Of a stretch of 64,000 bases of DNA, positions 37,278 through 45,802 are shown in pieces. The position numbers were made by a program, and so were the translations under genes. The notes under the pieces are model-generated. The model was not told the DNA's origin and searched no databases. It worked only from the letters and a program-made list of their open reading frames with translations. The number at the start of each line of letters is the position of its first letter. Positions within the stretch are counted from its first letter, which is position 1. The stretch spans positions 806,001 to 870,000 of the forward strand of contig NZ_CP100425.1 in assembly GCF_023151555.2 (NCBI RefSeq), read 5' to 3'. The DNA comes from Photobacterium sp. CCB-ST2H9 (GTDB lineage: Bacteria; Pseudomonadota; Gammaproteobacteria; Enterobacterales; Vibrionaceae).

Positions 37278-38438
37278 ATGGCAGACAATCACAAATTACA
37301 AGCAAGTGAGCACCAGGCTCATCATGCAGCTGAGACTGCATCACAGACCATCGTTGTGAAGTTGGGAACCAGCGTTCTGACGGGGGGCACACTGAGACTC
37401 GACCGTGCACATATGGTTGAACTGGTCCGGCAGTGCGCCCATCTTCGCCGACAGGGTCATCAGGTGGTGATTGTGACCTCCGGTGCCATTGCCGCAGGTC
37501 GCGAGCATTTAGGTTACCCGGAACTGCCGAAAACCATGGCCAGCAAACAATTGCTGGCTGCCGTGGGTCAGAGTCGTCTGATCCAGGAGTGGGAAAAGCT
37601 GTTCAGTATTTACGGACTGCATGTGGGCCAGATGTTGCTGACCCGTGCCGACCTGAACGACAGAGAACGTTATCTGAATGCCCGCGATATGCTGCTGGCA
37701 CTGCTTGAGAACGATATTATTCCGGTGGTAAATGAGAATGATGCTGTCGCCACCACGGAAATTAAAGTCGGCGATAATGACAATCTATCTGCGCTGGTCG
37801 GGATCCTGGCCGGAGCAGACAAGCTATTGTTGCTGACAGACCAGCCCGGACTTTTCACTGCGGATCCGCGCAGCAATCCGGATGCGGAACTGATCCGGGA
37901 AGTACATACTATTGATGAAACCCTGCGGAAGCTGGCGGGTGGCAGCGTCGGTGGTCTCGGAACCGGCGGGATGGCGACGAAGTTGCAGGCCGCGGATGTT
38001 GCACGTCGTGCCGGAATTGAAGTCATTATTGCTGCGGGCAGCCGTCCGGAAGTGATTGCCGGTATTGTCAATGGTGAGCAGGTCGGAACCCGGTTCCTGC
38101 CGCTGGAATCACCACTGGAAAGCCGGAAGCGCTGGATCCTCGCGGGACCGCCACCAGCCGGGGATATCATTGTTGATGCCGGTGCCGCGATGGCGGTGAC
38201 TCAGCGTGGCAGCAGTTTGCTGGCGAAAGGGATCACTGAGGTCAAAGGCCAGTTTGAGCGGGGTGAAGTGGCGCGGATATACAGTGCCGACGGAATTTTG
38301 CTGGCCCGCGGGATCAGTCGCTATTCCAGCCAGGATATTGCGAAAATTGCCGGAAAACACAGTCAGGATATTCATAAAGTGCTGGGCTATGAGTACGGTC
38401 CGGTTGCTGTCCACCGGGACGATCTGGTACTCATCTAA
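37278..38438 (+). CDS. proB: Glutamate 5-kinase
   Basis: Phosphorylates glutamate to start proline synthesis. An amino-acid kinase domain (about residues 28-270) opens with [14 protein letters not shown] and holds [20 protein letters not shown] and [20 protein letters not shown]-terminal PUA domain follows from about residue 290. I use ATG 37278 ([10 protein letters not shown]), giving 386 residues; the frame begins earlier at 37215 within an unlikely extension, and no strong ribosome-binding site settles the choice. It is 38 bp ahead of proA. Confidence 0.95.
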   Translation: MADNHKLQASEHQAHHAAETASQTIVVKLGTSVLTGGTLRLDRAHMVELVRQCAHLRRQGHQVVIVTSGAIAAGREHLGYPELPKTMASKQLLAAVGQSRLIQEWEKLFSIYGLHVGQMLLTRADLNDRERYLNARDMLLALLENDIIPVVNENDAVATTEIKVGDNDNLSALVGILAGADKLLLLTDQPGLFTADPRSNPDAELIREVHTIDETLRKLAGGSVGGLGTGGMATKLQAADVARRAGIEVIIAAGSRPEVIAGIVNGEQVGTRFLPLESPLESRKRWILAGPPPAGDIIVDAGAAMAVTQRGSSLLAKGITEVKGQFERGEVARIYSADGILLARGISRYSSQDIAKIAGKHSQDIHKVLGYEYGPVAVHRDDLVLI

Positions 38439-38476
38439 TACAACAGCACAATCATACGGACCGAGAGGGAAACAGG

Positions 38477-39733
38477 GTGGAATTGCAAGCAATGGGACAA
38501 GCAGCAAAACAGGCTGCTTTTACACTGGCGACAACAGCGACCGCACAGAAAAACCAGGCACTGGCTTTTATTGCGGATGAACTGGAAGCCCGTCAGGCTG
38601 AAATCCTGGCTGCCAATGAAAAAGATCTGGCTGCTGCGCGGGAAAGCGGGATGTCAGAAGCGTTACTGGATCGTCTGATGCTGAATGCACCGCGTCTGGG
38701 GGCAATTGCCGGTGATGTCCGGAACGTGATTGGATTGCCGGATCCTGTGGGTGCTGAGCTGGACTCCCGGGTGCTGGAAAATGGCATGCGCCTGAGTCGT
38801 CGCCGGGTTCCGCTGGGTGTTGTTGGTGTGATTTATGAAGCGCGCCCGAATGTGACCATTGATATTGCAGCGCTTTGTCTGAAAACCGGGAACGCCAGCA
38901 TTCTGCGCGGCGGTCGTGAAACCTTCCATTCTAATATGGCGCTGGTGAGCGTCATTCAACAGGCACTGGAAAAGGCCGGTTTACCGGCAGCGGCGGTGCA
39001 GTACATTGCCAAGCCTGACCGTGAACTGGTGTCTGAGTTGCTCACGATGGATCAATATGTCGATATGATCATTCCGCGTGGTGGTGCCGGTCTGCACAAG
39101 ATGTGTAAGGAAAAGAGCACGATTCCTGTCATTATCGGCGGCTTTGGAATCAGTCATACTTTTGTGGATCAGTCTGCGGATCTGATCCGTGCACTGGATG
39201 TGGTTGAAAATGCAAAAGTTCAGCGTCCGTCAGCCTGTAATGCGCTGGATACGCTGCTGGTGCATGAAGCGGTAGCCCCGGAGTTTTTGCCGAAACTGGC
39301 CGCGCGGATGAATCAGAACAAGGTCACACTGGTTGCAGAAGCGCAGGCAATGACTTTGCTGAAAGACCACGCTGATCAGGTGCGTGCAGCTCAGGAAGGC
39401 GACTTTGATACTGAATGGCTCAGTTATACGCTGGGGGTGAAAATTGTTCCGGATGTCGACGCGGCGATTCAGCATATGCACGCGCACAATGCCAGCCATT
39501 CAGATGCGATTCTGACCAATGACCTGATGTCTGCGGAGCGGTTTATTAATGCAGCGGGTTCAGCGGCGGTCTACGTCAATGCATCCACCCGTTTTACGGA
39601 TGGGGCGCAGTTTGGTCTGGGCGCTGAAGTTGCGGTGTCGACTCAGAAATTACATGCCCGCGGTCCGATGGGACTGGAAGAACTGACCAGTTACAAATGG
39701 GTTGGTCAGGCTGATTACCTCTGCCGGAGCTGA
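38477..39733 (+). CDS. proA: Gamma-glutamyl phosphate reductase (glutamate-5-semialdehyde dehydrogenase)
   Basis: NADPH-dependent second step of proline synthesis. The 418-residue aldehyde-dehydrogenase-fold protein has [20 protein letters not shown] near residue 115 and the catalytic cysteine in [16 protein letters not shown] near residue 255. [20 protein letters not shown] lies near the C-terminus. It starts at GTG with GAGGGA some bases upstream. It forms the proBA operon and ends in a terminator. Confidence 0.96.
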   Translation: MELQAMGQAAKQAAFTLATTATAQKNQALAFIADELEARQAEILAANEKDLAAARESGMSEALLDRLMLNAPRLGAIAGDVRNVIGLPDPVGAELDSRVLENGMRLSRRRVPLGVVGVIYEARPNVTIDIAALCLKTGNASILRGGRETFHSNMALVSVIQQALEKAGLPAAAVQYIAKPDRELVSELLTMDQYVDMIIPRGGAGLHKMCKEKSTIPVIIGGFGISHTFVDQSADLIRALDVVENAKVQRPSACNALDTLLVHEAVAPEFLPKLAARMNQNKVTLVAEAQAMTLLKDHADQVRAAQEGDFDTEWLSYTLGVKIVPDVDAAIQHMHAHNASHSDAILTNDLMSAERFINAAGSAAVYVNASTRFTDGAQFGLGAEVAVSTQKLHARGPMGLEELTSYKWVGQADYLCRS

Positions 39734-39754
39734 TGATTCAGCCACTAAACAGTC

Positions 39755-39788
39755 ATAGCCGGTTTTTGAAACCGGCTATTTTTTTTCT
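39755..39788. terminator. Intrinsic terminator after proA
   Basis: ATAGCCGGTTT, 3 bases, AAACCGGCTAT and a run of eight T. It overlaps the last codons of the convergent DUF2897 gene. Confidence 0.9.
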
Positions 39789-39973
39789 TCATTTTCAGCG
39801 GGGTGACCTTTGTGGGTCAGGTTTTCTACTTCCTGCTGTTTTTTCAGTAACTCGCTGGTTTTGTCGTGATGGCCAAATTTCATATTGGCCGTGTATTTAA
39901 TGGCCGCAATGTTACTGACCACAACACTCACGATGATGATGGTGATGACCCAGGGGTTGAGCAGCCAGTCCAT
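39776..39973 (-). CDS. DUF2897 family small membrane protein
   Basis: A 65-residue protein beginning MDWLLNPWVITIIIVSVVVS, with one membrane span (residues about 8-26) and a charged cytoplasmic tail (KTSELLKKQQEVENLTHKGH). It matches the DUF2897 pattern seen in vibrios. Function unknown. I use the internal ATG at 39971-39973; the longer frame has no membrane-protein logic before it. The start lies one base beyond the stop of the M15 peptidase gene, so the two are coupled. Confidence 0.8.
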   Translation of the reverse strand: MDWLLNPWVITIIIVSVVVSNIAAIKYTANMKFGHHDKTSELLKKQQEVENLTHKGHPAENEEKK

Positions 39974-39974
39974 A

Positions 39975-40664
39975 TCAGACCTCACAGATGTTGTTGATGT
40001 ACTTACTATAAAGCGTATCAAGGTTTGCCAGAATATGCGATTTTCCTGCAACAGGTTGATCGGCAATGACAGTGGCAAGCTGGCTTGGCGTCAGCTGAGT
40101 TCTGAGCTGACTGCTGAGTGGAAAATAGCTGATGTGCCAGGGTTCAATGGCGACCCCGCCTAAGTCAGCGGCATAAGGGCGGTAAAACCCGAAACGGTTC
40201 ATATGCGCTGTCAGCCAGTTGTTGAATCCGGCCTGATGTCCGCCGTCAAGATATTCCCAGGGTTCCAGTTGCAGCGATTCTCCCTGAGGCAGGCAGTTGG
40301 CTGCGTAGACATCCAGATCGGTGCCCCAGTGGTGGCGGCTGGCACCGGGCAGGGCAGACCAGCGTAAAATGGCGTGGATCTTTTCCAGTTCAGACAGACA
40401 GGCCGGATTAAGCGGCTGACTGTTGTTGTCCAGAATGGGTCGCAGGCCGTTGAACTTGCTGTTCCAGATCAGCAGCTGACGGTCAAAGGAGCGAAATGCA
40501 CTGGCCAGTTTCAGATCAAATCCAGCCTGAGCGGCCGCCTCTTGCAAGGCGGCCAGTGCATCCTGAATACCAGCGTGAATCTGGCGTCCCTGATACTCAC
40601 AGAGATGGCTTTCATCCAGCCCGGTGAGTTGCGCCAGCGTTAAATGGGGCAGGCTGAGAGTCAT
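39975..40664 (-). CDS. M15 family metallopeptidase (D-alanyl-D-alanine carboxypeptidase type)
   Basis: A 229-residue zinc peptidase of the VanY/M15B group that trims peptidoglycan peptides. The three expected motifs are [16 protein letters not shown] near residue 75, the zinc motif [10 protein letters not shown] near residue 135, and the catalytic [11 protein letters not shown] near residue 195. No signal peptide is evident, so it may act in the cytoplasm on recycled muropeptides. The start ATG 40662-40664 overlaps the dapE stop (ATGA), showing coupling. The open frame runs upstream into dapE. Confidence 0.9.
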   Translation of the reverse strand: MTLSLPHLTLAQLTGLDESHLCEYQGRQIHAGIQDALAALQEAAAQAGFDLKLASAFRSFDRQLLIWNSKFNGLRPILDNNSQPLNPACLSELEKIHAILRWSALPGASRHHWGTDLDVYAANCLPQGESLQLEPWEYLDGGHQAGFNNWLTAHMNRFGFYRPYAADLGGVAIEPWHISYFPLSSQLRTQLTPSQLATVIADQPVAGKSHILANLDTLYSKYINNICEV

Positions 40665-41794
40665 ACCAGCGTGTTTTCCAGTACTTTCTGGTACATGTCG
40701 GTCAATTTTTCCAGATCGGCAATCTTCACGCATTCGTTGACCTTGTGAATGGTCGCGTTCACAGGACCCAGTTCAACCACCTGCGCACCGGTGCGGGCAA
40801 TGAAACGGCCATCAGAGGTGCCGCCGGTGGTCAGCAGCTCCGGACGCTGATGGTTCACTTCTTCAATCGCACGGACGACAGCTTCCAGCAGGGTGCCCTT
40901 GTCCGTCAGGAACGGCTGGCCGTTGAAGGTCCAGGCCAGATCATATTCCAGACCATGAGCATCCAGTACGGAGTGTATTTTGCGCTGGATGTCTTCGTTG
41001 GTCAGCTCCGTGCTGAAACGCAGGTTAAACTGAACCTTGAGTTCTCCGGGGATTACATTGGATGCGCCGGTGCCTGCTGCCATATTGGCAATCTGGAAAC
41101 TTGTTGGCGGAAAATAATCGTTGCCGTGATCCCAGACTGTGGTTGCCAGTTCTGCCAGCGCAGGCATAGCTCTGTGAACCGGGTTGTCAGCCAGGTGCGG
41201 GTAGGCAACATGCCCTTGAACACCTTTCACGACGAGATCACCGGTGATTGAACCGCGGCGGCCATTTTTCACCACATCACCCACTTCATGGGTACTGGAC
41301 GGTTCACCGACAATACACATGTCGATTTTTTCGTTGCGGGCTTCAAGGGTATCAACAACACGGGTGGTTCCGTTGATAAACGGCCCTTCTTCGTCGGAAG
41401 TGATCAGCAACGCAATGGAGCCCTGATGGTCAGGGTGCTCGGCCAGAAAACGTTCAATCGATACGATCATACAGGCCAGTGAGCCTTTCATATCCGCAGC
41501 ACCGCGGCCGTGCAGATAACCGTCGATAATGGTGGGTTCAAAAGGCGGTGTATGCCACTGTTCAGCCGGACCGGCAGGAACGACGTCAGTATGACCGGCA
41601 AAGACAAACAGCGGGGCTTCTGTACCCCGGCGAGCCCAGAGGTTGGTGGTGTCTTCAAACACCATGGTCTCTATCTGAAAGCCCAGTTTTTCCAGTCGGG
41701 CGATCATGACATCCTGACACCCTTCGTCTTCCGGGGTGACTGAGGCTCGGCTGATAAGGTCTTTGGTCAGGGCGATCACTGGGCTGTCTGACAT
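40661..41794 (-). CDS. dapE: Succinyl-diaminopimelate desuccinylase
   Basis: Zinc-dependent hydrolase of the lysine/diaminopimelate pathway, feeding peptidoglycan synthesis. The 377-residue M20-family protein has [15 protein letters not shown] near residue 60, [14 protein letters not shown] near residue 95, and [15 protein letters not shown] near residue 130 with the catalytic glutamate. The dimerisation domain and [16 protein letters not shown] follow. AAGGAAA precedes the ATG. It lies after yffB and is coupled to a peptidoglycan carboxypeptidase gene. Confidence 0.97.
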   Translation of the reverse strand: MSDSPVIALTKDLISRASVTPEDEGCQDVMIARLEKLGFQIETMVFEDTTNLWARRGTEAPLFVFAGHTDVVPAGPAEQWHTPPFEPTIIDGYLHGRGAADMKGSLACMIVSIERFLAEHPDHQGSIALLITSDEEGPFINGTTRVVDTLEARNEKIDMCIVGEPSSTHEVGDVVKNGRRGSITGDLVVKGVQGHVAYPHLADNPVHRAMPALAELATTVWDHGNDYFPPTSFQIANMAAGTGASNVIPGELKVQFNLRFSTELTNEDIQRKIHSVLDAHGLEYDLAWTFNGQPFLTDKGTLLEAVVRAIEEVNHQRPELLTTGGTSDGRFIARTGAQVVELGPVNATIHKVNECVKIADLEKLTDMYQKVLENTLV

Positions 41795-41843
41795 CCGTGT
41801 TTCCTTCTGTGTTCTTTGGGTTGGGAAAAGTAAATATGGGCAG

Positions 41844-42191
41844 TTACGCGAAAATGGCCTGATATTGCTCAGGCTTAAAGCCGAGGTGGCAGGTTTGGTT
41901 GTGGACCAGCAGCGGGCGTTTGATCATCGCCGGATATTCCAGCATCAGTGCCAGGGCATTCTCCCGGTCCAGGTTGTTTTTCTGCTCATCGGTCAACTGA
42001 CGGAAAGTGGTGCCGCGCTTGTTCAGCATGGCTTCCCAGCCCAGTTCGGCTTCAAAAGACTCAAGAAGAGTGCGATCCAGACCGTCAACACGGTAGTCAT
42101 GGAAGTGGTATTCAACGCCCTGGGCATCGAGCCACTTCTTCATTTTTTTGATGGTATCGCAGTTTTTGATCCCGTAGGCAATGGTGCTCAT
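41844..42191 (-). CDS. yffB: ArsC/Spx-like protein YffB
   Basis: A 115-residue thioredoxin-fold protein of the ArsC/Spx family, close to YffB, which precedes dapE in E. coli. The N-terminal [20 protein letters not shown] has a single active-site cysteine with the CDT pattern. [20 protein letters not shown] and [16 protein letters not shown] are further family stretches. It may be a glutathione-dependent thiol reductase; the substrate is not known. It is 49 bp ahead of dapE on the same strand. Confidence 0.9.
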   Translation of the reverse strand: MSTIAYGIKNCDTIKKMKKWLDAQGVEYHFHDYRVDGLDRTLLESFEAELGWEAMLNKRGTTFRQLTDEQKNNLDRENALALMLEYPAMIKRPLLVHNQTCHLGFKPEQYQAIFA

Positions 42192-42313
42192 AATCTAACC
42201 TGTTTTGTGCATGGCAGTTGTTTTGAAACAAGCCCCTTTTATAACGGGAATGAGAAAGCGACGCAATGGGAAAGCCTGTGTATCCGCCACCGAAGCAGAC
42301 CTGAGTGCCGGGG

Positions 42314-42952
42314 CTATTTCTCCTGCGTTTGCAGATAAATGACTGTGGCAGCTGTGCGTGACCCCACCTCCAGTTTTTTGAGCAGGCTTTTGATATGGAC
42401 CTTCACTGTGGCTTCTGAAATGAAAAGTAGCATGGCGATGTCTTTATTTCGTTTGCCCTGGGCAACCAGATGAAGAATTTCTCTCTCCCTGCCGGTGAGT
42501 TCCTGCAGCGGATCGTCGGCCTGAGTGTTGTTTTCCAGATATTGCCTGACCTGCTCGCTGAATACCTGCTGTCCGGTCAGCGCCTGCTGAAGCAGCGCCA
42601 GCAATTGTTCCGGTTCGGTATCCTTCAGTAAATATCCGTCTGCACCGGCCTCCAGCAAGGTCCGGATGTCGTTTGGGTTGTCGGAAACCGTCAGGATGAC
42701 CACGATTGCCTGACAGCCCTGTTCGCGCAGAGCGCGTAAGGTGTCGAGGCCGGACAGCCCTTTCATGTTGAGATCCAGTAATATCAGATCCGGTTCTTGT
42801 TCCAGGGCAATATCCAGTGCCTGATAACCATTGCTGGCTTCCCCGGCAAGCTCGAAATCTGGCTCCAGTTCCAGTAACTGACTGAGGCCGCGTCGCATCA
42901 GAGGATGATCATCAACAATGACGATCCGGTGGGCCGGTGGGTTGTGCATCAT
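42314..42952 (-). CDS. narP: Nitrate/nitrite response regulator NarP
   Basis: A two-component response regulator of 212 residues. The receiver domain has the acidic pair in IVIVDDHPLMRRGL, the phosphorylated aspartate in LILLDLNMKGLSG near residue 59, and the switch lysine in GYLLKDTEP. The C-terminal LuxR-type helix-turn-helix is LTGREREILHLVAQGKRNKD and EATVKVHIKSLLKKL. It is two bases after narQ and divergent from nap, so its target is most likely the nap promoter. NarL is the alternative name, but nap linkage favours NarP. Confidence 0.92.
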   Translation of the reverse strand: MMHNPPAHRIVIVDDHPLMRRGLSQLLELEPDFELAGEASNGYQALDIALEQEPDLILLDLNMKGLSGLDTLRALREQGCQAIVVILTVSDNPNDIRTLLEAGADGYLLKDTEPEQLLALLQQALTGQQVFSEQVRQYLENNTQADDPLQELTGREREILHLVAQGKRNKDIAMLLFISEATVKVHIKSLLKKLEVGSRTAATVIYLQTQEK

Positions 42953-42954
42953 GG

Positions 42955-44682
42955 TTATCCTGTACTTTGTAAGGCGAATTTCAGTTGAACGCGGCAGCCC
43001 TGACCGGCGTCGCTGAGGATGGTCAGTTTTCCGCCGAGACTTTCTGCCCGCTCGTTCATGATCGACATCCCATAGTGGGATGTTTTGCTCTGATCCGGAT
43101 CGAATCCCTGACCATCATCACTGATCTCGACCAGTACCTGATCGCCCTGCGGGATACAGTCGACCGTGATGGTTGTCGCTTTTGCATGCTTGATGGCATT
43201 GAGCACAGCCTCCCGTGTCAGCTGAATCAGGTGAATGTGCTGTGGCGCCGTCAGTTGCAGGGAGGGCAGCTGATTATGCAGCAGAATCGTCGCTGTGGTC
43301 TGATTCCGGAGCGGTGCCAACATGTCATTTAAGGCGTCGCTGAGCTTGCCGGGTTTAATCGACAGACGAAATGTATTCAGCAGCTCACGAAGCTGACGGT
43401 AAGCCTGAGACAGCCCCTGTTCGAGATCATCAATAATGTTGTTTGCGGCGTCCGGGGATGTGGCCAGCTGACGCTTGAGCAGTGTCAGCTGAATTTTCAG
43501 ATAGGACAGGGCCTGTGCCAGTGAATCATGCAGTTCACGGGCAATGGTGGCCCTTTCCTCCATCAGGAGTAACTGGTCGCTCTGTGTCTGCGTCTGGTGG
43601 GCGTACAGCGCCCGGCTGAGCAAATGGCCGACACTGATGATCAGCGCCGGATCCGGACAGGGCAGGGTGTGTTGCCACCAGAGGGTTCCCAGATGCTGGT
43701 CTTCCTGTTTGAGCGCATGCTGATGCCAGCTCTGGCTGTCGTCGGGCTTGCCTGCCTGAAATTCAGTGCGAATCCCGTGGCCCTCTTCGACCACCAGCCG
43801 GATGACGGCAAAGCCTTCGAGCTGGATCAGTCTGTCCAGAATCTGACTGAAATGTCTGGCCTGAATCCGGTTTACGGACAGCAACTGCGCGCAGTCGTAC
43901 AGGGTTTTCAGGGCATTATTGGCTTCTTTCAGGCGATGGGTTTTCTCTTCGACTGTGGTTTCCAGTGCCCGGTAGCTCTGTCCCAGCTCTTGTGCCATAT
44001 GATTGAAAGCCCGGGCCAGGGTTCCCAGCTCATTTTGGCTGTTTTCATCAACCCGGACCGAGAAATGACGGGCCTGAACCTGTTGGCTGGCGGCAAGCAA
44101 GCTCTGCAGTGGCGGCACAATACGGCGTCGGCTGTAGTGAATGGCAAATAATGCCAGCATCAGGATTATCCCCAGCCCCAGACCGGAAATTGCGGCCATG
44201 ATGTGCAGTTTTTGCTGAGAAAAAGCCTGCAATTCATAGACAAAGTGATCAATGCGATCAACAAACTCGGGCACCTGATGAACAAAGTAATCCGGGGTAG
44301 CACCGGTCAGCTGTGGACTGATCCGGCGCCAGTCATCCAGCAGGTTCTGATAGCTTTGCAGCAGATTATCCGGTGTCGTCAGGCTTCTCAGCGAGGTCAT
44401 GGCTGGTGCATTCAGGGTCTGACTGAAATGGGCAATGTCAGTTTCACGGGCTTGGCCGTCCTGGGCCAGCTGAAAAGCAAGCCGGTAACTCTGCATCCGC
44501 AGTGACCCGGCCAGATTCACCATTTCTGCATCATATCGACTGGCATTGACAGCCAGCATGGTGGCGCCTGTTGTCAGAAGCGACAGCAGCACAATCGCGA
44601 GCATCACGCGGGCAATAACCCCGGTGACGCTGCCGGCACCGGCACTTTTCAAGGCGGCTTTCGTTGTTGTCTTTCGGTACAC
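42955..44682 (-). CDS. narQ: Nitrate/nitrite sensor histidine kinase NarQ
   Basis: Membrane sensor kinase partner of NarP. After a first span the periplasmic helix carries the nitrate-binding P-box AEMVNLAGSLRMQSYRLAFQ. A second span, a HAMP domain (LLAASQQVQARHFSVRVDE) and a signalling helix follow, then a central cysteine-poor module and the HisKA_3 domain with phospho-acceptor histidine in ARELHDSLAQALSYLKIQL. The ATPase domain has EISDDGQGFDP. I prefer GTG 44680-44682 (575 residues), since AAGGA lies upstream and the FNR and NarP sites at 44763-44806 would fall inside or next to the TTG start at 44772 that the longer frame needs. Confidence 0.88.
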   Translation of the reverse strand: MYRKTTTKAALKSAGAGSVTGVIARVMLAIVLLSLLTTGATMLAVNASRYDAEMVNLAGSLRMQSYRLAFQLAQDGQARETDIAHFSQTLNAPAMTSLRSLTTPDNLLQSYQNLLDDWRRISPQLTGATPDYFVHQVPEFVDRIDHFVYELQAFSQQKLHIMAAISGLGLGIILMLALFAIHYSRRRIVPPLQSLLAASQQVQARHFSVRVDENSQNELGTLARAFNHMAQELGQSYRALETTVEEKTHRLKEANNALKTLYDCAQLLSVNRIQARHFSQILDRLIQLEGFAVIRLVVEEGHGIRTEFQAGKPDDSQSWHQHALKQEDQHLGTLWWQHTLPCPDPALIISVGHLLSRALYAHQTQTQSDQLLLMEERATIARELHDSLAQALSYLKIQLTLLKRQLATSPDAANNIIDDLEQGLSQAYRQLRELLNTFRLSIKPGKLSDALNDMLAPLRNQTTATILLHNQLPSLQLTAPQHIHLIQLTREAVLNAIKHAKATTITVDCIPQGDQVLVEISDDGQGFDPDQSKTSHYGMSIMNERAESLGGKLTILSDAGQGCRVQLKFALQSTG

Positions 44683-44762
44683 CACGGTTCCTTTCTGCTG
44701 AATCCCCGACGCCCTGTTTTCGCCGATGTCAGTCATTTTGTGAAGGCTGACAATGTACTTTC

Positions 44763-44776
44763 TTGATCTCAAACAA
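44763..44776 (+). promoter_or_regulatory. Predicted FNR site
   Basis: TTGATCTCAAACAA matches the FNR consensus TTGAT-N4-ATCAA at 9 of 10 specified positions. It suggests anaerobic activation of nap and possibly of narQ. Confidence 0.65.
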
Positions 44777-44790
44777 GCTTACCCCCGAAT

Positions 44791-44806
44791 TACCCCCTTA
44801 GAGGTA
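44791..44806 (+). promoter_or_regulatory. Predicted NarP site (7-2-7 heptamer pair)
   Basis: TACCCCC, two bases, AGAGGTA. The second half on the other strand is TACCTCT, a perfect TACYYMT heptamer; the first differs only in the last base. NarP binds this 7-2-7 arrangement. A third heptamer-like TACCCCC lies at 44780-44786. Confidence 0.7.
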
Positions 44807-44841
44807 TATTCTGCTACCAATAACCCTTTTTAAACTAAGTC

Positions 44842-44847
44842 TATACT
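44842..44847 (+). promoter_or_regulatory. -10 element for napF
   Basis: TATACT, with no -35 match at the correct distance, consistent with an activator-dependent promoter. The NarP site is centred about 56 bp before the predicted start point. Confidence 0.4.
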
Positions 44848-44908
44848 TTGACCATCATGTTTTGCATACCCCGGTCAGGCAAAACGGAATAACTGCTGTG
44901 ATGAATCT

Positions 44909-45472
44909 ATGGCTGATTTAGCTCGACGTTTCTGGCTGAGGCGGGGGAACGCGCCGCAAGCCCCCCGGCTTCCCTGGATGACAGAAGACAAGGTGTTCAC
45001 AGAACAGTGCACACGCTGCCAGGCGTGCCAGAAAGCCTGTGAGGCCAGCATTATTGTCCAGGGTGACGGCGGTTTTCCTCAGGTTGATTTTCAGCGCGGA
45101 GAATGCACGTTTTGCTATCAGTGTGCTGAGGTGTGCCCGGAGCCGTTGTTTCGCCCGCAGGCAGAAGCGCCCTGGCAGGTAAGTGCTGAAATCTCTGAGA
45201 CCTGTCTGGCATTCAACGGGGTGGAGTGCCGGTCTTGCGGAGAGCAGTGTGAGCCGGTGGCGATTCGTTTTGTATTACAGCAGGGCAAAGTGGCTCAGCC
45301 TGTGGTCAGTGCTGCGGATTGTACCGGCTGCGGGGCCTGCGTTTCCGTGTGCCCGGCTCAGGCCATCCAGATTCACTCAGACAGCCTTCATGCAGAAAAC
45401 CATCATTCAGACAACTATCAATCAGAAAACTATTACCCAGACAACTATCACCCAGACAGCCAGGTGGAATAA
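44909..45472 (+). CDS. napF: Ferredoxin-type protein NapF with a repetitive C-terminal tail
   Basis: Cytoplasmic iron-sulfur protein of the nap operon, thought to assist NapA maturation before export. Cluster motifs are CTRCQACQKACEASI, CTFCYQCAEVCPEPLF and CTGCGACVSVCPAQA, plus a partial CRSCGEQCEP. The conserved part ends near residue 155. Residues 161-185 are an unusual tail of five 5-residue units (HAENH, HSDNY, QSENY, YPDNY, HPDSQ) encoded by five 15-bp repeats. The family usually stops before such a tail. First gene of napFDABC. Confidence 0.93.
   Translation: MADLARRFWLRRGNAPQAPRLPWMTEDKVFTEQCTRCQACQKACEASIIVQGDGGFPQVDFQRGECTFCYQCAEVCPEPLFRPQAEAPWQVSAEISETCLAFNGVECRSCGEQCEPVAIRFVLQQGKVAQPVVSAADCTGCGACVSVCPAQAIQIHSDSLHAENHHSDNYQSENYYPDNYHPDSQVE
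45389..45463 (+). repeat. Five 15-bp tandem units at the 3' end of napF
   Basis: In-frame tandem repeat with unit approximately CATTCAGACAACTAT, present five times with substitutions. The central three units keep AGAMAACTAT. It encodes a hydrophilic Asn/Tyr/Asp/His-rich tail. Gain or loss of units would keep the reading frame. Confidence 0.85.
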
Positions 45473-45475
45473 CAG

Positions 45476-45802
45476 ATGATGAAGCAATTCAGACAAGACG
45501 CGGATCCGCGTTTTCAGAAATCACCGTCGGCACCTTCCGGAGAGGTCCATATTTCCAGCTTGGTTGTGCACGTGAAACCAGAAGGCCTGGCCCGGGTGAA
45601 AACCCGGATCAATGCCATACCGCAGGCTGAAGTTTACGGGGAAAGCCCGGCAGGCAAGCTGGTGGTAGTACTGGAAACCGCAAATCACAGAGAAGTAACC
45701 GACATTATTGATGTCATTCAAGCATTTGAGCATGTGCTGACGACCTTTCTGGTGTTTCACCAGGTTGAGCAGCAGGGACCTGACTTTGAGGATACACCAT
45801 GA
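45476..45802 (+). CDS. napD: NapD, NapA signal-peptide chaperone
   Basis: A cytoplasmic chaperone that binds the twin-arginine signal of NapA and prevents premature export. The 108-residue protein has [20 protein letters not shown] and the ferredoxin-like fold with [21 protein letters not shown] 20-residue N-terminal extension precedes the core. It lies 3 bases after napF and its stop overlaps the napA ATG by four bases. A second in-frame ATG is the next codon. Confidence 0.93.
   Translation: MMKQFRQDADPRFQKSPSAPSGEVHISSLVVHVKPEGLARVKTRINAIPQAEVYGESPAGKLVVVLETANHREVTDIIDVIQAFEHVLTTFLVFHQVEQQGPDFEDTP

Larger units (their letters stand above)
44683..44908. promoter_or_regulatory. narQ-napF divergent control region
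   Basis: 226 bp holding an FNR site, a NarP-type paired heptamer and a TATACT -10 for napF. An inverted repeat (GTTTTGC at 44859-44865 and GCAAAAC at 44879-44885) lies in the napF leader. Confidence 0.6.

Noticed and set aside
45389..45463. Napf tail repeats considered as a CRISPR-like array
   Set aside because: Units are 15 bp, directly adjacent without spacers and in frame. It is a coding minisatellite.
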